A DNA stretch of 64,000 nt from Sandaracinaceae bacterium. Lineage in GTDB: Bacteria; Myxococcota_A; Polyangia; Polyangiales; Houyiibacteriaceae. The notes under the pieces were generated by a model that searched no databases, was not told the DNA's origin, and saw only the letters and a list, made by a program, of their open reading frames with translations. Positions 45,922 to 59,571 of the stretch are shown in pieces. The stretch covers positions 310,001 to 374,000 of the forward strand of contig JACKEI010000001.1 in assembly GCA_020633075.1 (NCBI GenBank). Direction: 5' to 3'. The first letter of the stretch is position 1, and each line of letters begins with the position of its first letter. The position numbers were made by a program, and so were the translations under genes.

Positions 45922-47396
45922 CCCCGCGCACTCGCGCACCGCGAAGCCCCTCGCGCACCTGCCCTGCGTCGCGCGCCCCGACGCTCTCGGCCGCGGCGAT
46001 GGCGCTCGCGTTCACCCTCGGCTGCGGTGGCGCCAGCGTGGCGCGGCTCCCTTCGCCGACGCAGCCCTTGACCCGCGCTCCGGACGAGCCCTTTCGACGT
46101 GAGCCGCCACGCACGCCGCCCGGCCCGGCGCTGCGCGCGCCCGTGATGACGCAGACGCAGCTCGCCAACGGGCTCACGCTCATCGTCGTGCCTCGTCCAG
46201 GTTGGCCCACGGTGTCGCTGGCGGTCGTCACCCGCGCCACGGAGCTCGACTACGAGCCAGGCGCGCTCGACCTCGCCGCCGCCTACATCGCGCGCGTGAC
46301 GCTGCTGCGTCAACCAGACACCCAGCTGGGCTTCGGCGCCTCGCTGGATGGCGCGGGGGTCTCGGGGGCGATGCAGACCCGCGACGTCGAGGCCGTCCTC
46401 AGCGCGGTGGCCGACGCCATCCAGGCGCCGCTCCACACCGTGGCGATGCAACAGGCGCGCGCGGAGCTCATGCTGGACGAGGAGATGTCGGCCAGCTCGC
46501 CCCTCGGTGTGGGGCGCAGCTTTGCCGCTCAGTCCCTCTACCTGCCCGCGGCCGAGTTCACGGCGCTGCGGCGCGAGCGCTACCGAGCCATCGCGAACAT
46601 CGCGCCCCCGCTCGTCAGCGTCGTGGCGCGCGACGCGTTCGCCCCGCCGCGGACCGCCGTGGTGCTGGTGGGGGACATCACCAGCGAAGGCGCCCGAGCC
46701 CTGGTGGAGCCACGCTTCGGCGGCGAGTACGCGGGTCCTCCGGTCCGACGCCGCGCCGCGCCGAGCGCGCACGACACCACCGTCCCCGTGGGGGTTCAGG
46801 CCATGCGCAGCTCGCAGCTGCAGGTGGTCTATGGCCTGCCCGCGCCGGACCTCGCGTCCCCCGACTGGGCGGCCTATCAAGTGCTGGAGGCCGTCCTCGC
46901 GGGGGGCTTCACGTCCAGCCTGAACACGCGCATCCGCCACGAGCTCGGCGCCAGCTACGGGGTGCGCTGGGGCTCGTGGGCCTCCTTCCCGGGCCGCGCC
47001 GCGTTCATCGAGGCGCGCCTCGACACCGAGCGCGCCGCGCTCGCCCTCCAGGCCTTCTTCGCGGAGCTCCAGCGGGTGAGGAGCGCGCCGCTGGCAGAGG
47101 CCGAGCTCGAGCGCGCCAGGCGCGTGGTGTGGGGTGAGTGGGAGAATTCCTTCTCGACGCCGAGCGGCCTCCTCGGGGTCTGCGAGCGCGCCTACCTGGC
47201 GGGGGTGCCCGTCACGGAGCTCGCCGCTCGCGCCGAGGCCACGCGCCACGTCAGCGCCGCCGAGGTGCACGCGGTGGCGGCCGCGCGCTTGGACCCGGCC
47301 CGCAACGTCCTGGTCTTGGCGGGCGCCCTCGAAGGGCTCCACGGCTACCAAATCCAGCGCGAGGCGCACGGCTTCACTCTCCGGCGGCTGCCGTGA
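45918..47396 (+). CDS. M16-family peptidase-like lipoprotein, non-catalytic partner
   Basis: 492 residues. Lipobox FTLGC (Cys36) after a basic signal. The M16 fold is recognisable (LANGLTLIVVPRPGWPTVSLAVV and LGASYGVRWGSWAS with ARRVVWGEWEN), but the HxxEH position reads LDLAAAYIAR, so zinc binding is lost. Such inactive M16 subunits support substrate binding by an active partner, here the gene it overlaps upstream. Probably anchored to a membrane. Confidence 0.9.
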   Translation: MTPRTRAPRSPSRTCPASRAPTLSAAAMALAFTLGCGGASVARLPSPTQPLTRAPDEPFRREPPRTPPGPALRAPVMTQTQLANGLTLIVVPRPGWPTVSLAVVTRATELDYEPGALDLAAAYIARVTLLRQPDTQLGFGASLDGAGVSGAMQTRDVEAVLSAVADAIQAPLHTVAMQQARAELMLDEEMSASSPLGVGRSFAAQSLYLPAAEFTALRRERYRAIANIAPPLVSVVARDAFAPPRTAVVLVGDITSEGARALVEPRFGGEYAGPPVRRRAAPSAHDTTVPVGVQAMRSSQLQVVYGLPAPDLASPDWAAYQVLEAVLAGGFTSSLNTRIRHELGASYGVRWGSWASFPGRAAFIEARLDTERAALALQAFFAELQRVRSAPLAEAELERARRVVWGEWENSFSTPSGLLGVCERAYLAGVPVTELAARAEATRHVSAAEVHAVAAARLDPARNVLVLAGALEGLHGYQIQREAHGFTLRRLP

Positions 47397-47401
47397 CTGA
47401 C

Positions 47402-47415
47402 TGAATGCTCATTCA
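47402..47415. promoter_or_regulatory. TetR-type palindrome TGAATG-CT-CATTCA before the carboxylase operon
   Basis: Perfect 6-bp arms with a 2-base gap, nine bases before the -35 hexamer. TGAATG...CATTCA half-sites are known for TetR-type regulators of fatty-acid degradation such as Bacillus FadR. Confidence 0.5.
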
Positions 47416-47423
47416 TTTTCGCG

Positions 47424-47451
47424 TTGACAGGCGCGCCTGACCCTCTAGGAT
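47424..47451 (+). promoter_or_regulatory. Sigma-70 promoter TTGACA-N16-TAGGAT of the carboxylase operon
   Basis: A perfect -35 (47424-47429) and a TAGGAT -10 (47446-47451) with a 16-base spacer. The -10 ends nine bases before the ATG at 47461, so the leader is only a few bases. The best promoter in the window. Confidence 0.75.
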
Positions 47452-47460
47452 TCGCGGGTC

Positions 47461-49077
<1,617 letters not shown>

Positions 49078-49088
49078 GAGAACTCCAG

Positions 49089-51098
49089 ATGAGCACCACA
49101 CGCATTCAGAAGATCCTCATCGCCAACCGGGGCGAGATCGCGCGCCGCATCATCCGTACGTGCAAGCGCCTGGGCATCGCGTCCGTCGCCGTGTTCTCGG
49201 ACGCAGACGCGGACATGCCCTTCGTGCGCGAGGCGGACGAGGCCGTGCGCATCGGCCCCGCGCCCAGCTCGGAGAGTTACCTGCGCGCCGACAAGATCCT
49301 GGAGGCCGCGCAGCGCACGGGCGCGGACGCCATCCACCCCGGCTACGGCTTCCTCTCGGAGAACACGTCGTTTGCCCAGGCCTGCGCGGATGCGGGCGTG
49401 CTCTTCATCGGGCCCACCGCAGCGGCCATCGCCTCCATGGGCAGCAAGCGTGAGGCCAAGCGCCTGGTGGGCGCCGCGGGCGTGCCCGTCATCCCCGGCT
49501 ACGACGGCGCGGACCAGGACCCCGCCGTGCTCGCCCAGAAGGCGCTCGAGGTGGGCTTCCCCGTGCTGCTCAAGGCCAGCGCGGGCGGCGGCGGCAAAGG
49601 CATGAAGCTGGTGCGCGCCGAGAGCGAGCTGGCCGACGCCATCGCCTCCGCGCGGCGCGAGGGAGAGAACAGCTTCGGTGACGGCACCCTGCTGGTGGAG
49701 CGCTACGTGGAACGCCCGCGGCACGTGGAGATCCAGATCCTGGGCGACAACCACGGCACGCTGCTGCACCTGCACGAGCGCGAGTGCTCCATCCAGCGGC
49801 GGCACCAGAAGATCATCGAGGAGAGCCCCTCGCCGGCGCTCACCCCCGAGCTGCGCGCCCGCATGGGTGCGGCCGCCGTGCTCTGCGGCAAGACCATCGG
49901 CTACACCAACGCGGGCACGGTGGAGTTCATCCTCTCGCCCGAGGGGGAGTTCTTCTTCCTCGAGGTCAACACGCGCCTCCAGGTGGAGCACCCGGTGACC
50001 GAGTGCATCACCGGTCTCGACCTCGTGGAGCAGCAGATCCGTGTGGCCGAGGGGCGTCCGCTCGCCTTCGCGCAGGACGACGTGCCCCTCGTCGGGCACG
50101 CGCTCGAGGTGCGCATCTACGCCGAGGACCCGGCCGGCGGCTTCCTGCCGCAGAGCGGGCCCGTGCTGGACTGGCACCTCCCGGCCATGGAGGGGCTGCG
50201 CGTGGACGGTGGCGTGGAGTCCGGCGACACGGTGGGCATCCACTACGACCCCATGATGGCCAAGATCATCACGCACGGCGCGGACCGCGAGCAGAGCGTC
50301 CTCCGCATGCAGCGCGCGCTCTCGTCCCTCTCGGTCCAGGGGCTCGCCACCAACCGCGACTTCCTGCTGCAGCTGCTGGCGCACCCGGCGTTCGTGGCGG
50401 GGGACCTGCACACGCACTTCATCGACCAGCACTTCCCGGATGGCATCGTGACGGCGCCCAGCGCCGCGCAGCTGGAAGAGGCCGCGCTGGCGGCTGCCCT
50501 GGCGGCTCAGGCGGTCCGTGAGAGCGCGCGCGTGGTCGTGCCCGGGACGCCCAGCGGATACCGCAACAACCGCTGGTCCCCCGAGTGGACCGTCTACGAG
50601 CACGAGGACGCGGGCGAGCTGCGCGTGACCTACGTGCACCTCGGCGATGCGCAGTTCGAGGTGGGGCTCCCGAGCGGCACGCGCCAGGTCCGCCGCGTGG
50701 CCGTCGAGGCCGACGGTAGCGCCAGCACGCTGCGGCTCGAGGTGGACGGACTGCGACGTACGTATCGCGTCGTTCTCGAGGGGGAGCGCTGCTTCGTGCA
50801 GTGGCCGCAGGGCAGCGTGGCCCTGCGCGAGCAGCCGCGCTTCCCGGATCTCGCGGCGCAGGTCCCCGTGGGCGGCTGTGTCGCGCCCATGCCCGGCAAG
50901 ATCATCGAGGTGCGCGTGCAGCAGGGCGACCGCGTGGCCGCCGGCCAGACGCTGCTCGTCATGGAGGCCATGAAGATGGAGCACGCCGTGACGGCCAGCG
51001 CCGCTGGCGTGGTGGCCGAGGTGCACGTGGCCGCGGGGGACCAGGTCGAGGCGGACGCGCTCCTCGCGCTGGTCACGCCGGACGAGGCGGCTGGCTGA
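49089..51098 (+). CDS. Acyl-CoA carboxylase biotin carboxylase / biotin carrier (alpha) subunit
   Basis: 669 residues. Biotin carboxylase at the N-terminus (KILIANRGEIARRIIRTCK, HPGYGFLSENTSFA, KASAGGGGKGMK, EVNTRLQVEHPVTE), a linker domain, and a C-terminal biotinyl domain with MEAMKMEH, where Lys629 is the biotinylation site. It carboxylates biotin with ATP and bicarbonate for the beta subunit encoded upstream. This fused layout is that of MccA/PccA. No hydratase, lyase or dehydrogenase of leucine degradation is adjacent. A 10-bp hairpin follows. Confidence 0.95.
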   Translation: MSTTRIQKILIANRGEIARRIIRTCKRLGIASVAVFSDADADMPFVREADEAVRIGPAPSSESYLRADKILEAAQRTGADAIHPGYGFLSENTSFAQACADAGVLFIGPTAAAIASMGSKREAKRLVGAAGVPVIPGYDGADQDPAVLAQKALEVGFPVLLKASAGGGGKGMKLVRAESELADAIASARREGENSFGDGTLLVERYVERPRHVEIQILGDNHGTLLHLHERECSIQRRHQKIIEESPSPALTPELRARMGAAAVLCGKTIGYTNAGTVEFILSPEGEFFFLEVNTRLQVEHPVTECITGLDLVEQQIRVAEGRPLAFAQDDVPLVGHALEVRIYAEDPAGGFLPQSGPVLDWHLPAMEGLRVDGGVESGDTVGIHYDPMMAKIITHGADREQSVLRMQRALSSLSVQGLATNRDFLLQLLAHPAFVAGDLHTHFIDQHFPDGIVTAPSAAQLEEAALAAALAAQAVRESARVVVPGTPSGYRNNRWSPEWTVYEHEDAGELRVTYVHLGDAQFEVGLPSGTRQVRRVAVEADGSASTLRLEVDGLRRTYRVVLEGERCFVQWPQGSVALREQPRFPDLAAQVPVGGCVAPMPGKIIEVRVQQGDRVAAGQTLLVMEAMKMEHAVTASAAGVVAEVHVAAGDQVEADALLALVTPDEAAG

Positions 51099-51105
51099 CT
51101 GGAAG

Positions 51106-51132
51106 GCCTGCCGCCCCGTCGCGGCGGCAGGC
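51106..51132 (+). terminator. Hairpin after the carboxylase operon
   Basis: A perfect 10-bp stem, GCCTGCCGCC with GGCGGCAGGC, and a 7-base loop, seven bases after the stop. The rest of the gap to 51322 shows nothing else. Confidence 0.65.
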
Positions 51133-51322
51133 TGACCTCTTGGCCTCCGCCCGGTCGTGGTGCGGGGCAGCGCGACCGCGCAGACCGTGCAGACCCCGCG
51201 GGCCGAGTGAGTGCGTGCCCAGCGCCAACGGTCGTGCGCTGCGCTGCGAGTCGCCGCGGGCGCCGCTGCGGCTTGCCGCGAAGTGGCGCTCGCCCCGTCC
51301 CTCGTGCTCTTGTCGGGGTGTG

Positions 51323-52408
51323 ATGCGGCGGCGCGCGGTTGGTTCGGCGAGCGCTCGGCTTCGGCCGGGAGGGGTGCTGACGTTCCTCGCCGCCAGTCTG
51401 TTGGTCAGTGGGACCGTGAGCCCTCGCGCCACCGTGAGCTCGCTGCGCGCGCAGGCGACGGGCTGTCTGCCGGACGCGGTCCTCACCGAGGCAGCCACCA
51501 CCTTGCTCGTGGAGGACGTGGCGCCGACGGCGGGGTCTCTGAGCGCGGCGCTTGCGGCGGCGGGGTCGGACCTGCCCAGCGTGCAGTCGCTGCGCGCCCC
51601 GCTGAGCGACACTCGCGCCCGGGACCGCTTCCTGCGCAGCGCCACGGAGCGGGCCGACGCGCCTCTGGTGTGCGGCGAGGCCGAGGGCGAGACCACGCGC
51701 GTGCTGCTCGTCGCGGCGCGGGGAGGCCGTCTGGATGTGGACCCCGCGAGCAATACGCAGGCGGCCCCGCGGCTGCGCGTGGCGCTTGCGCGCAACTTCC
51801 GCGACGCCTACCTGGCCGGTCGGGACGGCGAAGATCAGCTGCACCGCTGGCCCGTGGACCAGGAGGTGCTCGCGCGCGGCTTCGACGTCCCGCCCGACCT
51901 CGCGCCCCCAGTCGTGTTTCAGCTGGTGGCTACCGGGCCCGATGGACCGCGGCCGCTCTCGCGCCGCGTCGTCGGGGAGCGCGACGACTCGGCGGAGCTC
52001 CTCAGTGTCGACGGGGACGACGACCTCGCCACGCGGGTGGCGACCCTCCGCGCGCATCAAGGCGTGCGTGATCTGCGGGTGAACCGCCTGCTGGGGGCCG
52101 AGGCCGCCGCTCACGCCGCGCGCGTCTGCAGCAGCGGCCGCGTGCGCCACCAGGGCGTCGAGGGGGACGTCGACGATCCCCGTGAGCGCCTGCGCCGGCG
52201 GGGCATCGACGCGCGCGTGGTGGGCGAGACCGTCGCGCGTGGCCGTGACCTGCAGGCCGCGCTCCGAGCGCTCTCGGAGAGCCCCTCGCACCGCATGACG
52301 CTGGTGGACCCACGCTTCACAGACGTGGGCTACGGCACGGTCCGCCAGCCGGGCGGCACCTGCGTGGTCGCCCTCTTCGCTGCCTGGCCGCGCTACGTGC
52401 CGCGCTGA
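51323..52408 (+). CDS. Secreted CAP (SCP/PR1) domain protein
   Basis: 361 residues. A signal-like hydrophobic stretch (about 14-30) is followed by an N-terminal domain of unknown type and a C-terminal CAP domain (about 230-361): DLRVNRLLGAEAAAHAARVC, then RALSESPSHRMTLVDPRF and TDVGYGTVRQPGG, the pattern of bacterial YkwD-like proteins. CAP proteins are extracellular and bind lipids or act as proteases; the catalytic state cannot be judged here. ATG at 51323; a GTG just before it is equivalent. Confidence 0.78.
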   Translation: MRRRAVGSASARLRPGGVLTFLAASLLVSGTVSPRATVSSLRAQATGCLPDAVLTEAATTLLVEDVAPTAGSLSAALAAAGSDLPSVQSLRAPLSDTRARDRFLRSATERADAPLVCGEAEGETTRVLLVAARGGRLDVDPASNTQAAPRLRVALARNFRDAYLAGRDGEDQLHRWPVDQEVLARGFDVPPDLAPPVVFQLVATGPDGPRPLSRRVVGERDDSAELLSVDGDDDLATRVATLRAHQGVRDLRVNRLLGAEAAAHAARVCSSGRVRHQGVEGDVDDPRERLRRRGIDARVVGETVARGRDLQAALRALSESPSHRMTLVDPRFTDVGYGTVRQPGGTCVVALFAAWPRYVPR

Positions 52409-52418
52409 GGGCAGCGCC

Positions 52419-52437
52419 CGGCGGCGGCTGGCCGCCG
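52419..52437. terminator. Hairpin between the convergent CAP and secA genes
   Basis: CGGCGG pairs with CCGCCG around a 7-base loop in the 65-bp convergent gap. It could serve both genes. Low certainty in such GC-rich DNA. Confidence 0.35.
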
Positions 52438-52473
52438 AGCTCTAGCGCTGTGCGCCGCCGCCCCTGCGGCCCA

Positions 52474-55752
<3,279 letters not shown>

Positions 55753-55843
55753 CGTGAAAATCGCTCCGAAGATAAAGAAACGCTGCAAACTAAGTCGAGG
55801 GCCGGGTGGGCGCAAGGCCACACGGAAACGCGTGCGATTCCCG

Positions 55844-57415
55844 TCACATCCCTCGGCTCAGCACCATGATCGCGACCAGCACGAAGGCGCCCAACACGAG
55901 CAGGGCCGCGAGCCACGTCGTCCGGCTGGAGCGTGCGCGGGTTACGTCGCGTTCGTCCTCGGCGGAGCCCGCCTCGCGCAGCACGGCGTCGGCGAGGTTG
56001 GCGCCCTCGCGCGCACGCCGTAGCACGATGGACGCCGCCACCAGGCCCATGAGCAGCATGGCCAGCGCCACCACCACGCGGCTGCCGCTGACGCGCTCGT
56101 CCACCCCGTAGGCTACCTGCTCGAGCCCGCTCGAGGGGAAGGGCAGCCCGTAGAGGTCGCGCGCGTGATCGTGTGCCATGAACCGGAACGCCAGCTGCGG
56201 GTCCAACGAGGTCTCGGGGCTGTCTTCGCCGCTGCGCAGCCGTTCCGCGAAGGCGTCTTGGCGAGCGCGCACCCGGGTGTCGCCTGCGAGGGCCAGCAGG
56301 CAGGCCTCGGCCGAGTCCCCGGCGGGGTAGGCACACACCACCGCGACCCCAGACCCCTGTACGTCGAAGGGGGTGGCCTGCGCCTGCACGAGGTGCAGGC
56401 CCGGTGCTAGAGGGGGCAGCGTCAGCCCGTCCGCGGGTGCCTGCTCGTCTCCCGCGATGGACGTCGCGGCCACCCAGTGTCCTCCGCGGAACACGTTGAT
56501 CACGGCGGCGGTCGGACCGGCCACACCGTCGACGCGCACGCGCACGGACTCGCCCGCGGGGACGATGCTGCGGTCGACGCTGGCGCTGAGTCCACCAGGC
56601 GAGACCGGCAGCTGCAGCGCGCGGCGCGCGACCACGCGCCCGTCGACGCTGGCGCGCAGCGTGACGGTGGCTTCGAGCCTGCGGACGACGAGGACGAGGC
56701 GAGTGAGCGCGGCCGTGAGCGTGGCTTCTTCGGTCACCGTGACCCCCTCGGTGGGCTCGAGCGAGAGCAGCGCGGTCGTCGGTCTCCCCATCCACACGAG
56801 CAGCTCGCACGGGACCTCGGGGACGCACACACCGCCTGGTACCCGTGCGTCCAGCACCAGCCCGGGGGGCGCGTCCGGCTCCGTGCGCAGCGGCCCCAGT
56901 TGGTACTCTCGCGCGGAGGTGGTCACGCGCGGCACGAGGTCGCTGGCAGCGGGGGTGGCCGTGACTTGGACGCGGCGCTGCACGCGCGCCTGCTCCCCGT
57001 CGGGCAGGGTGGCGACGAAGTAGAGGCGCTGCTCTCCCACGGCGGCGCTCGCGGTGAACGAGCCCTCGGCCCCGGCGACCTCCGACTCCGTCAGGGGTGC
57101 GCCGCGGTGCTGCTCGTCGTCGAAGGCGGCGTCGTCCACGGCGATGGGGTGGGACACGATGCGCGGCAGCTCGGCGGTCCCCACGCCCTCGAGGACGAAG
57201 GCCCGCAGCGGGATGCGATCGCCTGGCGCCACCTCGGCCGGCGCGAACACCCGCAGGTCCACGTCGTGCGCGCCCCGCTCGTAGAGGAGCACGCCGATGA
57301 AGAGGACCGCCACCAGCACGGGCAGGACCACGCGTAGCACCCAGTCCGACGGGCCCCACACCTCGTTGGGGGCGGCGTCGGTCGCGGCTTCGTCCGGGTC
57401 GGGGGTGGGTTCCAT
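55844..57415 (-). CDS. Membrane-anchored protein with Ig-like extracytoplasmic domains
   Basis: 523 residues. An acidic cytoplasmic start, one membrane segment (about 27-46), a long beta-rich outside region (about 50-440) of two or three Ig-like domains with a Cys pair (VCVPEVPCELLVW), and two membrane segments at about 445-465 and 500-520 at the C-terminus. No known family. It is upstream of secA on the same strand with 91 bases between. The start at 57415 was chosen over an upstream extension that would cross the fur promoter. Confidence 0.62.
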   Translation of the reverse strand: MEPTPDPDEAATDAAPNEVWGPSDWVLRVVLPVLVAVLFIGVLLYERGAHDVDLRVFAPAEVAPGDRIPLRAFVLEGVGTAELPRIVSHPIAVDDAAFDDEQHRGAPLTESEVAGAEGSFTASAAVGEQRLYFVATLPDGEQARVQRRVQVTATPAASDLVPRVTTSAREYQLGPLRTEPDAPPGLVLDARVPGGVCVPEVPCELLVWMGRPTTALLSLEPTEGVTVTEEATLTAALTRLVLVVRRLEATVTLRASVDGRVVARRALQLPVSPGGLSASVDRSIVPAGESVRVRVDGVAGPTAAVINVFRGGHWVAATSIAGDEQAPADGLTLPPLAPGLHLVQAQATPFDVQGSGVAVVCAYPAGDSAEACLLALAGDTRVRARQDAFAERLRSGEDSPETSLDPQLAFRFMAHDHARDLYGLPFPSSGLEQVAYGVDERVSGSRVVVALAMLLMGLVAASIVLRRAREGANLADAVLREAGSAEDERDVTRARSSRTTWLAALLVLGAFVLVAIMVLSRGM

Positions 57416-57458
57416 GGTAGACAACTCGGGAATCGTACCGTAGACCGAGGGAGTCAAC

Positions 57459-57905
57459 GTGCCCAACCGCAACACAGAAGACCTCAAGAGCCGACTGGTC
57501 GAGTACATGGACCGCGAGGGCCTGCGCAGCACGGCCCAGCGTCGGCTCGTGTCGGACGTGTTCTTCAAGAGCGTGGGCCACCTGAGCATCGAGGACATGC
57601 TCGAGAAGGTGCGCGCCATCGACCAGGGGGTCGGTTACGCCACGGTGTACCGCACGCTCAAGCTGCTCAAGGACAGCGGCCTCGCGTTCGAGCGGCACTT
57701 CGGGGACGGCGTCTCCCGCTACGAGGTCGCGGACGAGGGCGAGCACCACGACCACTTGATCTGCCAGACCTGCAGCAAGATCGTGGAGTTCGAGGACGAC
57801 GAGATCGAGCGGCTGCAAGAGGCCCTGGCGCGGAGTCACGGCTTCGAGCTCAGGCGCCACAAGCACGAGCTCTACGGCATCTGCGCGGACTGTCGGGCGA
57901 AGTAG
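57459..57905 (+). CDS. Fur-family metal-dependent transcriptional regulator
   Basis: 148 residues. Winged helix with GVGYATVYRTLKLLKDSGL (recognition helix about 57-71). Metal region EHHDHLIC (His96, His97, His99) and two Cys pairs, Cys102/Cys105 and Cys142/Cys145, typical of the structural zinc site. Fur, PerR and Zur cannot be told apart with confidence. GTG start with a GAGGGAG ribosome site. It is divergent from the membrane protein with 43 bases between the starts. Confidence 0.94.
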   Translation: MPNRNTEDLKSRLVEYMDREGLRSTAQRRLVSDVFFKSVGHLSIEDMLEKVRAIDQGVGYATVYRTLKLLKDSGLAFERHFGDGVSRYEVADEGEHHDHLICQTCSKIVEFEDDEIERLQEALARSHGFELRRHKHELYGICADCRAK

Positions 57906-57912
57906 GGAACGC

Positions 57913-57931
57913 GCCCACGTCGTGGCTTTTT
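57913..57931 (+). terminator. Short hairpin with T-run after the fur-family gene
   Basis: GCCCACGTCGTGGC forms a short stem followed by TTTTT, eight bases after the stop. The stem is only 4-5 bp. Confidence 0.4.
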
Positions 57932-57942
57932 CGAGCCGCATC

Positions 57943-57971
57943 TTGCTAATCCCGCGGCCGGCCACGACAGT
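57943..57971 (+). promoter_or_regulatory. Promoter TTGCTA-N17-GACAGT of the MYXO-CTERM gene
   Basis: Hexamers with a 17-base spacer; the -10 ends six bases before the ATG at 57978, matching the local near-leaderless pattern. Confidence 0.45.
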
Positions 57972-57977
57972 GTGAGC

Positions 57978-58757
57978 ATGGCTTGTCGACTCTTGGTGTG
58001 CGCCCTGGCGCTGGTTCTGGGTTCAGCAACGCTCGCTCGCGCCGACTACTCGGTGCTGCGCGCATCCCGCACGGGGGGGTTCACCGTGCTCGCGTGCGAG
58101 CCCGTGTCCGAGTGCACGGGGGGCACGCAGCAGTTCTGCGACGGGGGAGGCGAGTGCCGCGATGTGAACATCGACCTGTCGATCTGCCTGCCCGCTACGC
58201 GCCCCTTGGCCTTCGAGACCTTCTGCTGCGAGACCATCGACGACTGCCCGCGTCGCAACGGCGTGGACCCCCAGCAGTGCCAGGTGGCGGCTGGCGATGT
58301 GAGCGTGTGCGTCTATGGAGGGAGCGAACGTCGGCTCTTCAGCCTCTGCGCGGGCGGCTTCACCAACCTGACCCTCGACGGAATCGCGGCCTGCTTCGCC
58401 ACTGACTCGAACGCGACGGGGCTGCTCAGCCTGGCGAACGGCGACTGCGACGGCGATGGGCACATCAACAGCGCTGACGCGACCCCCTGCGTGTCGGACA
58501 TCGTGCTGCCGGCGGACGCGGGGGTCCAGGACTCGGGGACCATCGACGAGGACTCCTCCGTCATCATCCCGCCTGCCGATCAGGGCGACGTGGACTCCGG
58601 CAATGGCGGCCGCACGGACGCCGGCTCGAACCCGTCGTTCCGCGGTGCCGGCGGATGCGCGGTGAGCGCTGCCACCGCGAGTCGCAAGACGGGGACCGCG
58701 GCCGCGCTCGCGCTGGCTGTGCTCGCGGGCCTGGTCGCGCGCCGTCGGCGCAGGTAG
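57978..58757 (+). CDS. Cys-rich secreted protein with MYXO-CTERM tail
   Basis: 259 residues. Signal peptide (about 1-22, ARA-D). A Cys-rich middle (CEPVSECTGGTQQFC, FCCETIDDC) with about 15 cysteines, a type-3-like DGDGHINSADATPC repeat, an Asp/Gly linker, and at the end GGCAVSA, a hydrophobic stretch and RRRRR. The tail is a MYXO-CTERM sorting signal, so the protein is cell-surface in myxobacteria. Function unknown. ATG at 57978; a GTG two codons earlier is possible. Confidence 0.78.
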   Translation: MACRLLVCALALVLGSATLARADYSVLRASRTGGFTVLACEPVSECTGGTQQFCDGGGECRDVNIDLSICLPATRPLAFETFCCETIDDCPRRNGVDPQQCQVAAGDVSVCVYGGSERRLFSLCAGGFTNLTLDGIAACFATDSNATGLLSLANGDCDGDGHINSADATPCVSDIVLPADAGVQDSGTIDEDSSVIIPPADQGDVDSGNGGRTDAGSNPSFRGAGGCAVSAATASRKTGTAAALALAVLAGLVARRRRR

Positions 58758-58799
58758 CGCCTCCGCCTGGGCCGCTCGCGCCCCTCGGTGGCAAAGCTG

Positions 58800-58828
58800 T
58801 TGCCGAGCGCGGCGCTTCCGCTCAGGCT
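58800..58828 (+). promoter_or_regulatory. Promoter TTGCCG-N17-CAGGCT of the MBL hydrolase gene
   Basis: The spacer is 17 bases and the -10 ends six bases before the ATG at 58835. Confidence 0.4.
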
Positions 58829-58834
58829 CCGCGC

Positions 58835-59467
58835 ATGTACGTAGAGCACTTCCCCGTTGCGCCCCTGGGCTGCAACTGCGTCATCGTCGGCGACCTCGAG
58901 CGGGGCGAGGCCATCGTCTGCGACCCAGGTGGCGAGGCCGACAAGATCTTGGCGCGCCTCGCGGCCAAGGGCCTGCGCTGCGTCGCCATCGTCCACACAC
59001 ACGCGCACTTCGACCACTGCGGAGCGACGGGGTTGGTGCAGGCCGCCACCTCGGCGCCGACGATGCTGCACGAGGGCGACTTGTTCCTCTACAACGACCT
59101 GCAGATGCAGCTGGACGCCTTTGGCGTGCCCATGAAGGCCCCCAAGCTGCCGGAGGTGGACCGCTTCCTGACCGACCAAGACAGCGTCCACGCCGGCGAC
59201 GTCGAGGCCGGCGTGGTCCACACGCCCGGCCACACCCCAGGCAGCCTCTGCTTCCTGGTGCAGGGGGACACGCCCGTGCTCTTGGCAGGGGACACGCTCT
59301 TCCGCGGCGGGATTGGCCGCACGGACCTCTGGGGTGGCGACGGCCGTCTCATCCTGAAGTCCATCGAGCAGCGGCTCATGACGTTGCCCGACGACACGCT
59401 TGTCATCACAGGTCACGGGCCGGTCACGCGCATCGGCGACGAGCGCCGCCACAACCCGTTTCTCTGA
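58835..59467 (+). CDS. Metallo-beta-lactamase-fold hydrolase (glyoxalase II-like)
   Basis: 210 residues. The zinc motif THAHFDH (residues 55-61) and later HTPGHTPGSLCF, AGDTLF and TGHGP complete the MBL metal-site pattern of YcbL/GloB-type hydrolases. Substrates of this group are thioesters such as S-lactoylglutathione, or persulfides; the sequence does not decide. Cytosolic. The ATG follows a promoter-like pair of hexamers. Convergent with the pyrophosphatase gene. Confidence 0.93.
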   Translation: MYVEHFPVAPLGCNCVIVGDLERGEAIVCDPGGEADKILARLAAKGLRCVAIVHTHAHFDHCGATGLVQAATSAPTMLHEGDLFLYNDLQMQLDAFGVPMKAPKLPEVDRFLTDQDSVHAGDVEAGVVHTPGHTPGSLCFLVQGDTPVLLAGDTLFRGGIGRTDLWGGDGRLILKSIEQRLMTLPDDTLVITGHGPVTRIGDERRHNPFL

Positions 59468-59525
59468 ACGCTGCCGCTCGCGTGCCGCGCAGCGCTGCGT
59501 CGTGGACGGGCGGACGGAACGAAGA

Positions 59526-59548
59526 AGGCCGCCCTCGTGAGGCGGCCT
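59526..59548 (-). terminator. Rho-independent terminator of the pyrophosphatase gene
   Basis: AGGCCGCC pairs with GGCGGCCT around a 7-base loop. On the minus strand it is followed by a pyrimidine-rich TTCTTCGTT, so it ends the hppA transcript; it may also act on the convergent gene. Confidence 0.65.
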
Positions 59549-59571
59549 GCGTCGTCTAGCGTGTCGAGAGC

